A stretch of 39,003 nucleotides of DNA from Tubiluchus corallicola (taxonomy: Eukaryota; Priapulida; Priapulimorpha; Priapulimorphida; Tubiluchidae), in contig JAQGDQ010000545.1 of the NCBI GenBank assembly GCA_030141605.1, forward strand, positions 1-39,003. Reading direction: 5' to 3'. The translations under genes and the position numbers were made by a program. This document shows positions 9,578 through 21,395 of the stretch, piece after piece; position 1 is the stretch's first letter, and each line of letters begins with the position of its first letter. The notes below the pieces were generated by a model, which saw only the letters and a program-made list of their open reading frames with translations, made no database searches and had not been told where the DNA came from.

Positions 9578-9627
9578 CTGAGGAGGAGAAGATGGAGATG
9601 CTAAGGAAAAATTCAGACGAGTTGAAA
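9521..9627 (+). CDS. Alternative exon candidate on the plus strand
   Basis: Bounded by TTCTGATCACAG and GTTGAAA/GTGAGC. The open frame includes LALVKLKCCLSPGQPE and AEEEKMEMLRKNSDELK, a composition that would suit a helical protein. The acceptor has a poor pyrimidine tract. It overlaps the minus-strand candidate at 9507-9577, and I cannot choose between them with confidence. Confidence 0.2.
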
Positions 9628-9629
9628 GT

Positions 9630-10100
9630 GAGCATGCATGTACCATTGTGTGATAATTTTCAGCGTTTTTTTAAATAAGGTTTTTTTATAATCCAAGAAC
9701 ATCCGCAGGTAATTTGCAATTTGTTCGTCTGCAGCTAAACCTAGAATGGCTTCACTCTCGTACGTAAAATCTAGAAAACAGTAGAGCTGTTAATCAGCTG
9801 GCCTCATATAAAAATCTCTCAAGAGACAAAGAATTGAATTTAACGTTGTAGTAAACTAGTAAAAATAATAATAATAATTAATAATGATAATCATATCGAC
9901 TAAAATCCAAATAAAATAACCATAGGGCGCGAAGAAAGATCTTTTTTTAGAAATTTTAAATATTTTTTAATGCAGAGTGGAGAGCGTTTAAAATGTACTC
10001 AATTACCTATGCTTGTACGCCTTCACTCAGGGAAACGTTACTTCAAAAACAGAAAATTCGACCGTAAGCTAAAACACATTATATTAATAAACTAGAATGT
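9630..10100. other. No feature seen
   Basis: AT-rich, with a short AAT run near 9870. I see no coding or element signal. Confidence 0.5.
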
Positions 10101-10676
10101 CCAACACGAGTCTGACAACACAGATTCAACACGAGTCTGATAACACAGATTCAACGTGAACATAAAAACACGGCTTCAGCACGAATCTGACAACGTGGCT
10201 TCAACACGAGTCTGACAACAGGGCATCAACATAAGTATGACAACACGGATTCAACACGGCATTAACACGAGTCTGACAATGCATCTTCAACACGAGTCTG
10301 ACAACAGGGCTTCAGCATGAGTCTGACAACACAGATTCAACACGAGCCTGACAACACGGATTCAACACGAGTCTGACTACATGGATTCAACACGAGTCTG
10401 ACAACACAGATTCAGCACGAGCCTGACAACACGGATTCAATACGAGTCTGACAACACAGATTCAACACGAATCTGACAACACGAGCCTGACAACACAGAT
10501 TCAATGCGAGTCTGACAACACAGATTCAACACGAATCTGACAACACAGATTCAACACGAATCTGACAACACAGATTCAACACTAGTCTGACAACACATCT
10601 TCAACACAAGTATGACAACAAGGCATCAACGAGTCTGACAACACATCTTCAACACAAGTCTGACAACAGGGCTTCA
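10101..10676. repeat. 25-bp minisatellite, about 23 copies
   Basis: The unit is TTCAACACGAGTCTGACAAC plus ACAGA. Variants include ACGGA, AGGGC and ACATC in the last five bases and occasional short units. It is more divergent than the arrays at 3391 and 7098. Confidence 0.95.
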
Positions 10677-10960
10677 TCGCGGATTCAAAGCGAATTCTGA
10701 GTACAAAGCTAAGTTTTTAACGAACGAATCGGCTTAACCAAAATTTGCTAGGTCAAATCAAAATTACTTGCGCTTCCACTAATAGTTACGTAATACGATT
10801 TGAAAATTAGATGAAGGTTTTGTCAGTCAAAAAATTTTTGTCACCATGGAGCGATTCTACAATTAAAATTGCACAGTTATTTGTTTTTATATTCTATACC
10901 AGGTATTTTAAGCTTCGCAAGAACGAGAAATCGAAGAAATGATAAAACTGGAATGAAACA

Positions 10961-11900
10961 TAGGGCGTAGCCAGTTCTACATTTAAGGAGAGCAAGCACT
11001 TAAAAAAGGCGCCGTGACACATACCAAATAATTTTTAAAACATTCATTATAAGTTCCTTTTTATTTTTGTGTTTAAAATCAAAACATGAAGAAGATACAG
11101 TTTTATAGGGAGACAGGATGATTTTTCATATACTACCCCATTTTCAAGTCCGATAAAAAGTATACATTTTACACAATTAATACTACAAAAGCCTTTCTGA
11201 TAATTAACTAATAGATTAAAAATTTTATTAGCAGCGGGCGAGCCCAACTATTGATGAAATCACGAACTAACATATTTAACAGCGAAAATATTCCACGAGC
11301 ATGTTGTACATCTTTGCGAAAACGAAAATTGAAGTACAGTGCCACTGTAAGATATTCAGTGTGTTGTACTAAAACTAGGCAAGTTTTAACATAAAAATTC
11401 AAATTTTAAATTTACCGCTGTGCACATGCATGAGCTGTCGAACGTGTGAACTCACAAACTAACACACCTGAACTGAGAGGGACAGCACCTATTTTTTGTG
11501 CCATGCGTTTCCGAAATGCAGGTGCCAGTGATCGTCTAACTAGCGAATGGCGAAATGCATGTAACAGCGAAGAACTAGTGGCGCGAACGCGAAATTGTGT
11601 TTGTGTGGTAACAATTCTTTCACGTAAGTCATTCTGGAAAAATAGTGTTTAATTTTAATATTTCAAAAGGTAGATTGTTTTGACTTACAGTTTAAGAAAG
11701 ATTGGGCCCGGTTTTCCTTTAAAAGAAGTGCATAAATAAACTAATGACTCCAGAAAATTTTTCTAAGGGCATGTGATTAAGATAAAAGAAAATGATTCGA
11801 CTTCTTTCGCACAAGTGAACAAAAGCCTCAGAAAACTGTTGAAAAAGCGTCAGCTCTTTGAAAATGTGCTCGGGTGCTCCCCATTCTAGCTACGCCACTA
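10961..11900. mobile_element. Non-autonomous hAT-like DNA transposon (940 bp)
   Basis: The left end is TAGGGCGTAGCCAGTTCT. The right end, read inward, is TAGTGGCGTAGCTAGAATG. The T/CAG-x-GGCGTAGC terminus is typical of many metazoan hAT elements. It is flanked by an 8-bp target duplication, ATGAAACA (10953-10960) and ATGAAACG (11901-11908), which is the hAT length with one mismatch. I see no transposase frame inside; the short open frames (for example 11446-11652) match nothing I know. It is probably a deletion derivative mobilised in trans. Confidence 0.78.
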
Positions 11901-11908
11901 ATGAAACG

Positions 11909-13140
11909 CATTTGTTTCAAGCGATTTGCGTTATTTCCAAGTGGCGCCAAATAGAAATTAGGTAAACGACAGCGAAAACAAGCTACAGCAAAAAAGCAAG
12001 TAACTTTTGGGTTTATTTATAAAAACTGTTGAAAGAGGCTATTTTTAAAAGTTTTTAATTCAATTACATTCAGACTTTGCTTTTGAAAGAAACCTGATTC
12101 TTTTCTAAATGAGTGATAAAAACCATCAATGTTTTCTTTTGTTAGTCTCTTGGTAAGTAAAAATAAAAACTTGTTTTCAACAGAAAACATTAATTTAATA
12201 GTTCCTGGAAGCAAAGATACATTTACTCATAATTTTTCCTAATTAATAAAATTAATAAAATCATTATTACGATGATAAATCTTTATTATTAATCGGATAG
12301 TACAATGAGCCTCTATGCTGGCAGAAGTCATTTACTTACCACTTAAACTTTATGTAATACGTCCATCCCTCTAAATGAATATATGAAACTTTATGAATAT
12401 ATACAGCAAAATATATGTTCATAAGTTAACAACAAAAGTTAAAAGAAATTCGACGAATAAAATTATATCACATATTAAATTTTAACTGCTAGAACTACAT
12501 AAAATTTAAGAAAATTGGAAATTAATTAATGTTTTCGTGTTAAATCACATTACAGTCAGTAGCGTTAATATTAGTTACTAAGGCTATGCAGAATAAATTC
12601 ATCATTTGCAAAATTTACGAAGCTTTCGAGCGACAAATCATTTCTGTATAGATAAACGTCATTTATGGATAATTTAGATGACTTTTATAGATCATTTATA
12701 GATAATATCAATAACATTATTATGATGAATTTAAATAAAATTCTATTACAAAATTCCTTTTCGGATTCTTTTCCGTCGCGTACGAGAAAAAATTGGGAAA
12801 TTTAATGACATGCAGTTGGTGGCGCCACCGTAGTTAAACTAACTCGCTGCGCACGACGTATATTAAACAAAACGTTTTGTTTATTATTTACTTTAATGAG
12901 CCGCTCCCATTCGACACTTCTGACTAACGTGGCTTCGCATGTGACCCACATTAGCTAGTCATCGCTCAAGTCTAAAAGCCTGTGATATATTAATGTTTGA
13001 AACATTTGACGACAGTAAGTGCCAGCGCTTAATTCTGGTAATGGGAGGAGGAATCTTATCAGACATCGACATGCCACACGACCAGAAGAATATCTGTCAG
13101 TATGAAATGCAAGAATATTTTTAAAATACATCCCAACTTT
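11909..13140. other. No feature seen
   Basis: AT-rich sequence. I found no exon with convincing borders and no recognisable element. Confidence 0.45.
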
Positions 13141-13540
13141 TTGGCAGTTACAGAATTTATTTATTTATTAAATCTCCTTTATTTTCGAAAAAAATAATAC
13201 AAAACCCTATACATTTGCAGAGGGTGAGAGTGCGCTAATACCATTACAAAAAATACGCTACATATTAAAGCTCAATATACATGTAAATACACACACATAT
13301 ATACATAACATACATATACATATATATATATATATATAACAAATTTAATACACAATGAATACATGAATGAATGAGATCTGAATTTTGAAGATTATTGACT
13401 GATAGTTTTCAAACTGTTGCAAAAATAGCAGCATGTTGTACAAAAAATTACTAGTTTTTTAACTGAGATTTCAATATCAATATATCAATATCAATATCAA
13501 TATCAATATCAATATCAATATCAATATACAATATCAATGA
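13141..13540. repeat. AT-rich low-complexity stretch ending in an ATCAAT hexamer tail
   Basis: A TA/CA microsatellite lies at about 13290-13340 and ATATCA/ATCAAT hexamers at about 13468-13537. The hexamer run starts exactly where the minus-strand LINE reading frame ends, so it may be the LINE's simple-repeat 3' tail. Confidence 0.75.
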
Positions 13541-14695
13541 AGCCTGCACATGCAGATACATCGCGAAAAACATACAGCTGTTGTAAATTTAGTGAAGCTA
13601 AAACATTTTGCATAGAAGATTTAGTGTTGTACGATATCAAAGAACAGTCACATACTAAGTGTTCGGGCGTTTGTATATCTGTAAGGCACTTACAGTAATT
13701 ACTATCGGCTAAACTAACTGTATATAAGAAGGAGTTACAACCTCTGCCAAGTAGAAGGATGAGCCCAAGGGATTCAAAGCTTCTGCCGTATGCACCAGCT
13801 GTGAGAGAAGACATAGCATTTTCAGTATTCCTGCTGTTAGAAAGCCTCTGAATCGTATTTTCTGATTCCAGACACCTAATATAAATTTATCAAGATCTGC
13901 CCTGCTTAGATTAGCGCTTTCATTATTCTCTTAAATGCTTTTTATTGTTCTCTGAAAGGATTTAGCTGTTATTAAGTGAGTCGCCAAAGAGTGCTTACGA
14001 AAAGTGCTGTTATTTATTTCACGCTCTATTGATAAAATATTGTCTTTAACCAGGTCTTAACCTGGTCGGAACAGTGTCTTTAAAACGAATTGGCACGCAT
14101 TCGCTGAGCATAAATATCCAAAGGGGATATTCCACATCTACGCTTAACACACCCACTACAGTTTTCAGACCATCATAAATTAAGTCTTTAAATAGATCTC
14201 ATTTTCCATTCAACCAGGTTACAGATGCATACATTATGGCAGGTATTACTAGGATTCTAAATAGATTGCATATAGTTTCTAACTTCATCCCTTTATAGTC
14301 AAAACAAAATTTCTTTATGGCTAGCCATTTAAACCAAGCTTTTTTCCTGATCGCTCTTACATGTGAGCGAAAACTTAAATTACTGTCAAAAATGACATCA
14401 AGTACCTTGGATTCATTTGTGTATGCAACTTTCTTTTGACCAAATTGTAAATCAGATGGTGTGGTTCTGTTATAAGTTGAGGGACGTTTTTGTAAATTAC
14501 TGCGTCCGTTTTATTTTTGTCGCAGTTTATGCAGTCTCCAGCGAAAACAAAACGAGTGAAGAATATCGTAGCAGTACTGAGCAGAGAGATATGCTTTATA
14601 AACACTGTTGTGCGTGACAAACACCGTGGCATCATCAGCGTACTTAAATATACGGGCACTTAAAACTTACAGAAAAGTATGCAGAAGTCCAACCA
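13541..14695 (-). pseudogene. Decayed LINE: reverse transcriptase catalytic region to C-terminus
   Basis: On the minus strand, RIFKYADDATVFV contains the YADD catalytic motif of non-LTR reverse transcriptases (14631-14642). Downstream come DLQFGQKKVAYTNESKVL, then DSNLSFRSHVRAIRKKAW, then NLFRILVIPAIMYASVTWL, the usual order after the active site. C-terminal pieces follow: ISPLDIYAQRMRANSF, LLLGRGCNSFLYTVSLADS, and a C-x-C...EH...C motif (YCKCLTDIQTPEHLVCDCS). Stops and frameshifts occur throughout, so it is dead. The N-terminal endonuclease and ORF1 are absent. The layout suits the Jockey/CR1/L2 side of the LINE tree; the clade is not determined. Confidence 0.85.
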
Positions 14696-14799
14696 GTTAA
14701 TTCATGTCTTGCTGTTTGTGGGCGAATTGCGTACACACGTCAAAAAGTAACTCTAACAAGAATTCACATCCAAATCCGCGAGCGTAACACCGTGACCGT

Positions 14800-15800
14800 G
14801 TTCCCACCTGACTATACCTGGCCGAGAGTGGTAAACGCGTGTCAATACATGTAGATTAGGTGTCAATACGTGTCAGTGCGTTCAAGTGTAACTAGCCGGT
14901 GAACACATGCTTATGACTAATTATCACTTGACTGTGCCTGGTTAAGTGCGGTTTACTCGTGTGTGATTACCCTATTTTTCATATTTCCACTCCTATGTGA
15001 TATCGACTTCTCGGGCTCTTAAGCAATTCCAGTTCGAGTATTATAACAGTGTTTATTACTTGACTATGTTTATCCAATGCGTCTGACTCATGTGCTACAA
15101 GATGCTAACAAACTTCTTCCAGCTCTGGGTTGGAAGCCCAACATTTTCTTGGAATTCTCGCTGCTGATGGGTGAAATTTTGGCCCCTTTAAACAGTTTTA
15201 ATTTTTTCTACACTATTTTCCGAGCTCCTACTGCAGGTGTCCACCCTACCAAGTTATCAGAGTTATTAGAGTTATTCACTGTTAGCATTGAAATCTGAAA
15301 GCATAATTGCATTTATCGCTTGCCTGGTCCAGTGTGGTTTACTCGCGTAAACACGCTGTAGATTATTATTTACTCCACGTATTTAGATACTTTAGAAAAA
15401 ACTGAATTTAATTCGAATGCCTAATAGGAGTTCGATGGCAATTAAAAATCGGACCGATATCTAGTTTTCTTGAACCTTTGGCTGAGGTCACTGTTCACCA
15501 TACTATTTAAGGCCCCATCTCCAGCTACCTCATGCGTTTGCGAATTAACATGAATCTTAATGTTATCATTTTCACATCTTGGCTCGTATTTCGTGCCCTT
15601 AAACAATTTCATGTTTTTAACCACACCATTTTCTAAGTCCCCCTACACCAGCTGCCTTTTCTACAGGTTTAGTAACTCTAGTTACTACAGTTTTAGAGTT
15701 ACTCAGTGTTATGCATTTTGGCTCTTGTCTCGGACCCTTAGAGAAACACAGCCTTTTAAAAGTCCAAGTACACATCTAGTCCACAATATCTTAATGCTTA
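14800..15800. repeat. Old degenerate repeats of uneven spacing
   Basis: A motif like GACTGTGCCTGGTTAAGTGC, then GGTTTACTCGTG, recurs near 14809, 14929 and 15317, with a poorer copy near 15057. A second motif, GCCCCTTTAAACAGTTTTAA then CACTATTTTCCGAGC (15183), has a relative at 15597 (GCCCTTAAACAATTTCATG). Spacing ranges from 120 to 400 bp. It looks like an eroded satellite or duplicated element; open frames here do not look like genes. Confidence 0.5.
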
Positions 15801-16475
15801 TGCAAAAATGAATCTAACTCAAAGCCCTAGAGGGAGCTGAAAGACATTCGAAAAATTGACCAATGTCCAGTATGCCCAAGACTTTCTGACCAAGGTCACC
15901 CTTTAGATTAATTTAAAATCGGGGTATCAGAGTAATATTTAAATATCCACTGCTAACAAATCGTAATCATACGTATTACACACGTAGATTTTTAAAAATC
16001 AATAAATTGTATTATCGCGAGTGTTTATTATTTATATATATATATAAATATTTTCATAATCTGCTTCTTCCAGCTGTTCACGATTTTTTTTAATACCCGT
16101 TCAACAAATTCATAGTTCTTACACTGGTTGGGTGGTTGTCAATTGCTATCTTGTTGCTATTCGTACTAATTATGATCATCATAATCTCTCAAACACCATT
16201 ATTCAATTCTGGCCACAAAAACCCACTGTTGTTAAAAACTATCCAATGCGCTTGTTTAAAACGTATATTTTTGATCATCTTTTTGTCTAGGTATTCTTCT
16301 TAAATAATCGATAATCAAATAAACGTCACCCGGTTACAACAATATATTTAAACTTGTAATTTAATCATATTTTACTTCATTTTAGTACAGTATTTGTATT
16401 TATATGGTCTTAGTTACCGAATGGAAAAAACGAATTGAATTGAATTACACTTATATAGCAGTCTGCGGCTCCCTT
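15801..16475. other. No feature seen
   Basis: AT-rich sequence with a short TATATA run near 16037. No coding or element signal that I can support. Confidence 0.45.
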
Positions 16476-16476
16476 C

Positions 16477-16640
16477 TATCTCAGTCTCTCTCTCCCACTC
16501 CTTCTCTCTTTCTCTTTCTCTCTCTCTCTCTCTCCCCTCTCCTCTCTGTCTCACTCTCTCTCTCCCCCTCTCTCTGTCGCTCTCTCTCTCTCTCTCTCTC
16601 TCTCCCTCTCTCTGTTGCTCTCTCTCTTCCTCTGCGTCCC
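16477..16640. repeat. CT microsatellite, interrupted
   Basis: CT dinucleotides interrupted by CCCC and GTCGCTCT. The flanking open frames on both strands run through it and are artefacts. Confidence 0.93.
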
Positions 16641-17289
16641 CTCTTTTTTGCCTGCCAATGTTTACGTTCTAATACTCGTGCCATGCGCCCCTGCAAGCGC
16701 GGTGTGTACGATATTGGACCCTGCATCTGGGTCAAGCTTATTCTGGTTTTGTTAATTGAATGAAGCCAATGTACAAGCGCAGTCCAGGCTTTACAGCTAA
16801 CAGTCCAGCTGGAGTTGACAGACAAGTTGACAATTTGAATAAGAGTTCCTGTGAGCCGTCACAATTCATTGTCATACAGCCAACTGTGTGAAGAATAATG
16901 TGGCCAAGCTAGTGTTCCGGGTCAGTGAGTTCTCACATAGCTAAGTCAATACGATTGGTTGACTTTCCAGGACAGCCATTGTCATTCGTTGTCAGCTAAA
17001 CTCCTTATCTCAAGTACTTCAAATGAAAATTTCTTAAATGTGATAAGTTCAGATATTACAAGTCAATTTATGCAGGGACTCACAGCATTACAAGAAGAAA
17101 ACAACTTTTATTAAATCTTTAAGTTACAAAATGTTAAAAAACTGATGTAACATTTTTAAATTTATTGATAATTATTAAAATTACAAGATAAAAGCAAATT
17201 AGAAAAAAAACAATGAAAATGCGGATGACAATGTCTTCACACTAATAATAGGACACATTAATAATTGTCCACATCACGTACACTCTCCT
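16641..17289. other. No feature seen
   Basis: No exon, RNA gene or element end recognised. Confidence 0.45.
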
Positions 17290-17645
17290 ATTCGTTACCG
17301 TTTTCCTTTAATAACAGAAAAACAATCTTTAATGAACAGGCACAATGCATTAATGTCAGCTTCAAACAATTGTCTTATAGATGAAGATATTAAATTATGA
17401 CCTATATGTGCTATATTTCGTTCTAACACACACTGTAAATGGGCAATGACAAAAACATGCTCTCCGCTTTGAACGCTTACTTTATCACATGGGCACACTC
17501 TCCTATCCCTAGGGATACGAGTCCACCTAACTTTTTCAACTAATAAATCATTAGATGATAATTTTGCTCTAGTACAAGCTAACCATTTACATACATTTAC
17601 ATACTTACATACATTACATACTTTCATTATAGTTCTGTATGACAT
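17290..17645 (-). pseudogene. LINE remnant: C-terminal zinc-knuckle-like region
   Basis: A 116-codon open frame on the minus strand contains VRWTRIPRDRRVCPCDKVSV and QSGEHVFVIAHLQCVLE. Arg-x-x-R-x-CPxC...E-H/D-x-x-H...C is the usual C-terminal pattern of many LINE ORF2 proteins, where CPLC...EDE.HFLF.CP is common. The upstream part (CKWLACTRAKLSSNDLLVEK) fits too. No reverse transcriptase domain is attached, so it is a 5'-truncated copy. It differs in sequence from the LINE pieces at 13541 and 35815. Confidence 0.65.
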
Positions 17646-18711
17646 GCTGCACTATGTTCTCTCCTTCGTATAGGGACTACTTTGGGTAATTTAAATTATT
17701 GTACTTAATTTTTGCTTACCAGCAGAGCTACAATGACCCATAAATAATAACAATAATAAACCTAGCATATTCAGGAACATTAATGCTTGATGACCGCGCA
17801 CGGTACAAAGAGCTTTGAATTAAGTTGAATTAAATGTAAATGAATTAAAATTAAACAACAAAGAAACTTCCGAGCGATTGGCAAGAATAAAAGTGAAACG
17901 CAGCTGGTGGTATGTGGACTTTCAGCGATTTAAGTCTGAAATTTGATTTCAGCCAGAAATAAGTAGGAAGCCACTGAAACGTTGAAAAAACAACAAATCG
18001 TTTTATAGTGAGGTACTTAAGCTTAAGAAGTCTCTTTAGTCAAGCAGCGGCAGCTTAAACAAACAGCACAAATCCCAGTCAAACTTTAGACTCGAATCCC
18101 TTGCAGAGTGACGCATCCACTTCTCGATGAAGACGGAGAACTGCTCCTCGTTCTACGCACCCTGGGAGGTACTACACTCGCCTTTCTAAATTCCTGACAA
18201 ACTAGGAAATGTCTTAATACTTTGCAGCACAGGCATATCCGTTAATGTGTTAGAGCTTATGTTGGAAAGAGAAAACTGAAGGAGCATGCAGAGCGAGGGA
18301 AGCACAAATACGTTTTATAAATCCGAGTGCCTAAACAAAAAAAATCGCAAATCACTTTGCAAGATTTAATGTAAAAAAATTTAAGACATTTTCTGCAGAA
18401 GTGGAAACCTTTAGCTCTTCCTTTTTTTGAAAATTAGTTAGTTCTTGAGCCTTTATGCATATGGACGACAAGTGTTTTTGAAAACAAACAGTACGGCAGT
18501 TAACAGCAGTCGTGCTGTACGTCTTTACAATAACACGAGATTAAGAAAATTCCTCGGCGAAGTGGGAGAGAGAAGAGCAGTCGTCAAACAACAAGAAACT
18601 GGTCGCTTCTTCAACGTTTTCGAGTTTGTTTAAGTTGTAATTCGAATTTTGATTGCATTTTAACGACAGATTCTTGATACTGAGCCAGCCAAAGACGCCA
18701 ACAGCTACACG
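17646..18711. other. No supported feature
   Basis: Both strands near 18100-18180 have short open stretches with possible splice borders (plus: CCCTTGCAG and GGGAG/GTACTA), but the encoded peptides disagree and neither is recognisable. Otherwise nothing seen. Confidence 0.4.
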
Positions 18712-19345
18712 ATAAAGAAACTTCACTGTGTCAGCAGTGATGAGGTAAAGAAACCCCACTGTGTCAAGCAGTGATGCGATACAGAAACCTCAGTGTATCA
18801 AGCAGTTATGTGATAAAGAAACCTCACTGTATCAAGCAGTGATGCGATACAGAAACCTCACTGTGTCAAGTAGTGATGCGATACAGAAACCTCACTGTAT
18901 CAAGCAGTTATGTGATAAAGAAACCTCACTGTGTCAAGCAGTGATGCGATACAGACACCCCACTGTGTCAAGTAGTGATGCGATACAGAAACCCCACTGT
19001 ATCAAACAATGACAGGGTAAAGAAACCTCACTGTGTCAAACAAAGATAGGGTAAAGAAGCCTCATTGTGTCAGACAGAGATAGGGTAAAGAAGCCTCACT
19101 GTGTCAGACAGAGATAGGGTAAAGAAACCTCACTGTGTCAGACAGAGATAGGGTAAAGAAACCTCACTGTGTCAGACAGAGATAGGATAAAGAAACCTCA
19201 CTGTATCAAACAGTGATGCAAAAAAGACCTCGATGTGTCAATTATGATGCAGTAAGCAAAATGTTAAGTATTGATATCATAATGGACTTCACTATGTTGA
19301 ACACTGATGCAATTAACTAAGGAAATCCATTGTGTCAGGCAGTAA
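18712..19345. repeat. 34-bp minisatellite, about 18 copies
   Basis: The unit is CAGTGATGCGATACAGAAAC then CTCACTGTGTCAAG. The left half alternates GATGCGATACAGAAACC with TATGTGATAAAGAAACC. The right half carries GAGATAGGGTAAAGAAACC, so sub-families have spread as blocks. The final units are badly decayed. Because 34 is not a multiple of three, the 83-codon open frame at 18761-19012 is accidental. Confidence 0.95.
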
Positions 19346-19652
19346 TGCGATAAACAAACAAATGTTCCCTTTCAATATTTTATAAGGTAGATGTTTTGAG
19401 CTATAGCTTAAGATTGGGTCCAGCTTTCCTTTGAGCTCCTGAAGTTAGCCAGGAAACAGAAACATTAGTCACGTTTTAAATATTACTCCGAAGGACGAAC
19501 AGGCAAACAGACAAACCAAGTAACACACAAAATTGCCGTAACATCGCTACTGAGAGGCATTCAACACTAGAATAACCATTAAGACTCGGAGTAGAAAGAA
19601 TGAATGTGAATAGAACAATTATTTCGATTGAGTTTTTTGCAGTGTCACTTAC

Positions 19653-19720
19653 CATATTGACTTCTGATATCGTGTCAAAACTTGCTATATGCATTTCCAT
19701 GGCAACCTGTAGTGCACTAC
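19653..19720 (-). CDS. GABA-A receptor beta-like subunit, conserved 68-bp exon
   Basis: The acceptor TTCTGTCTATTGTAG/GTAGTG and the donor AATATG/GTAAGTG enclose exactly 68 bp, read as two bases plus 22 codons. The frame gives SALQVAMEMHIASFDTISEV followed by NM. Vertebrate GABA-A receptor genes have a 68-bp exon at this place; in beta subunits it reads [20 protein letters not shown] and then NM, with the same length and phase (recalled). This segment is the first beta strands of the extracellular ligand-binding domain of a pentameric chloride channel. The incoming phase fits the exon at 27237-27367, giving FGG at the junction. The following exon (normally starting DYTL or similar) was not found at lower coordinates. 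Confidence 0.85.
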
Positions 19721-19882
19721 CTACAATAGACAGAACAATTTTTTAAACAAAAATAAAATTCTATAGGTTTAACTGCAACCAATTCGTTTAAGCTAAAAAC
19801 GAAATCATTATTATTCAAAAATACAATGTTCTATACATTATAATAGAGTCTAATACAACCTTACAGTGAAATACATTGTTGT

Positions 19883-20391
<509 letters not shown>

Positions 20392-20917
20392 AATTGGTTT
20401 ATTAACTATAAAATTAATATTTACGATCTTTGACAGCGATAGCAGAATTGAAACATTTCATAGTCCAAAATTTTCTACTTTTCAGAAAACAGCAACATTA
20501 TATAAAGATTAAAAAAGTTCAAAATAACAAATTTTCATTCAGTGTCAGTAAAAAAAGATATGATAATGACCAAGAGGAGCTCATAGAGTTTTACAGAATT
20601 GTAACACTTCATTACGGTACATGCAAAAAATAGTGTTTTCTTATTATATTAAAACAAATATTATAATTGTGCATAAATTATCCTAATAAATTAGCAGTGT
20701 CTGAAGGCTCTCAGGTGTTATGTAATTATACGATGCTTCCTGTAGAGACCGCGCTTATAATTATTTATAGATGCATAAACTTCTCCTGAAGGCACAAGCG
20801 GTCATGATCGATTAGCAACAGTAGTATCTGGATATGATTTACTGGATACAAAACATGCACTTACAGCAAAACGACAATCAAACGTATACGTAAAAAGATG
20901 TGTATGTTTATACACCA
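20392..20917. other. No feature seen
   Basis: AT-rich receptor-gene intron sequence. A 67-codon open frame at 20430-20633 matches nothing I know. Confidence 0.45.
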
Positions 20918-20955
20918 GATCATCATCATCATCGGCATAGTGATCATCGTCAACG

Positions 20956-20996
<41 letters not shown>

Positions 20997-21036
20997 GTCA
21001 TCATCATCATAGTCGTCATCATCGTTATCACCATGG
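20918..21036. repeat. CAT trinucleotide microsatellite
   Basis: CATCATCAT runs with CGT, CAACGT and TAGT interruptions. It occupies the place where the left end of the MITE copy at 21083 should be. Confidence 0.93.
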
Positions 21037-21082
21037 TCTCTTGAGAGTTAAGATGTCTGATTCGAGGTACGTATCATTTTTT

Positions 21083-21395
21083 CAACTACAACTGTCACGT
21101 GACGTGTGGGTAAAGCAAAACCGTATGCCGCATCAGTTCAGCAGATTCAGTTGTTTTACGTGGACTTTACTTAGTCATGTATTAGACTGTGCGTAAAGTG
21201 ATTTACTAGCAGGACCTTGCTTGGGAACAAGAAAAATGAACTAGGTGAGATTCTAGCTAGCTGTTAAAACTGTTACTATTACAATAGCTTGGGCTGCGAG
21301 GCGTTGTCAAGTTACATAAATGGGTTGTCTGGTACAATTAACCTTTGACCTGTTCACGATCATCATCAATCGCTGGAGCAGTGAAAAGGCTTATT
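21083..21395 (+). mobile_element. MITE family 1, copy 3, left end missing
   Basis: Begins inside the element at CAACTACAACTGTCACGTGA (compare 6418 onward) and runs to the right terminus GTGAAAAGGCTTATT. It is about 85 percent similar by eye to 6336-6728 and carries the TTAACCTTTGACCTG motif near its right end. The left ~80 bp with its inverted repeat are missing. Confidence 0.83.

Noticed and set aside
15077-15811. Short plus-strand open frames as exons
   Set aside because: They lie in degenerate repeats, lack convincing splice sites and have peptides of low information.
18761-19012. Repeat protein of 83 codons
   Set aside because: It comes from the 34-bp minisatellite, whose unit length changes frame in every copy.
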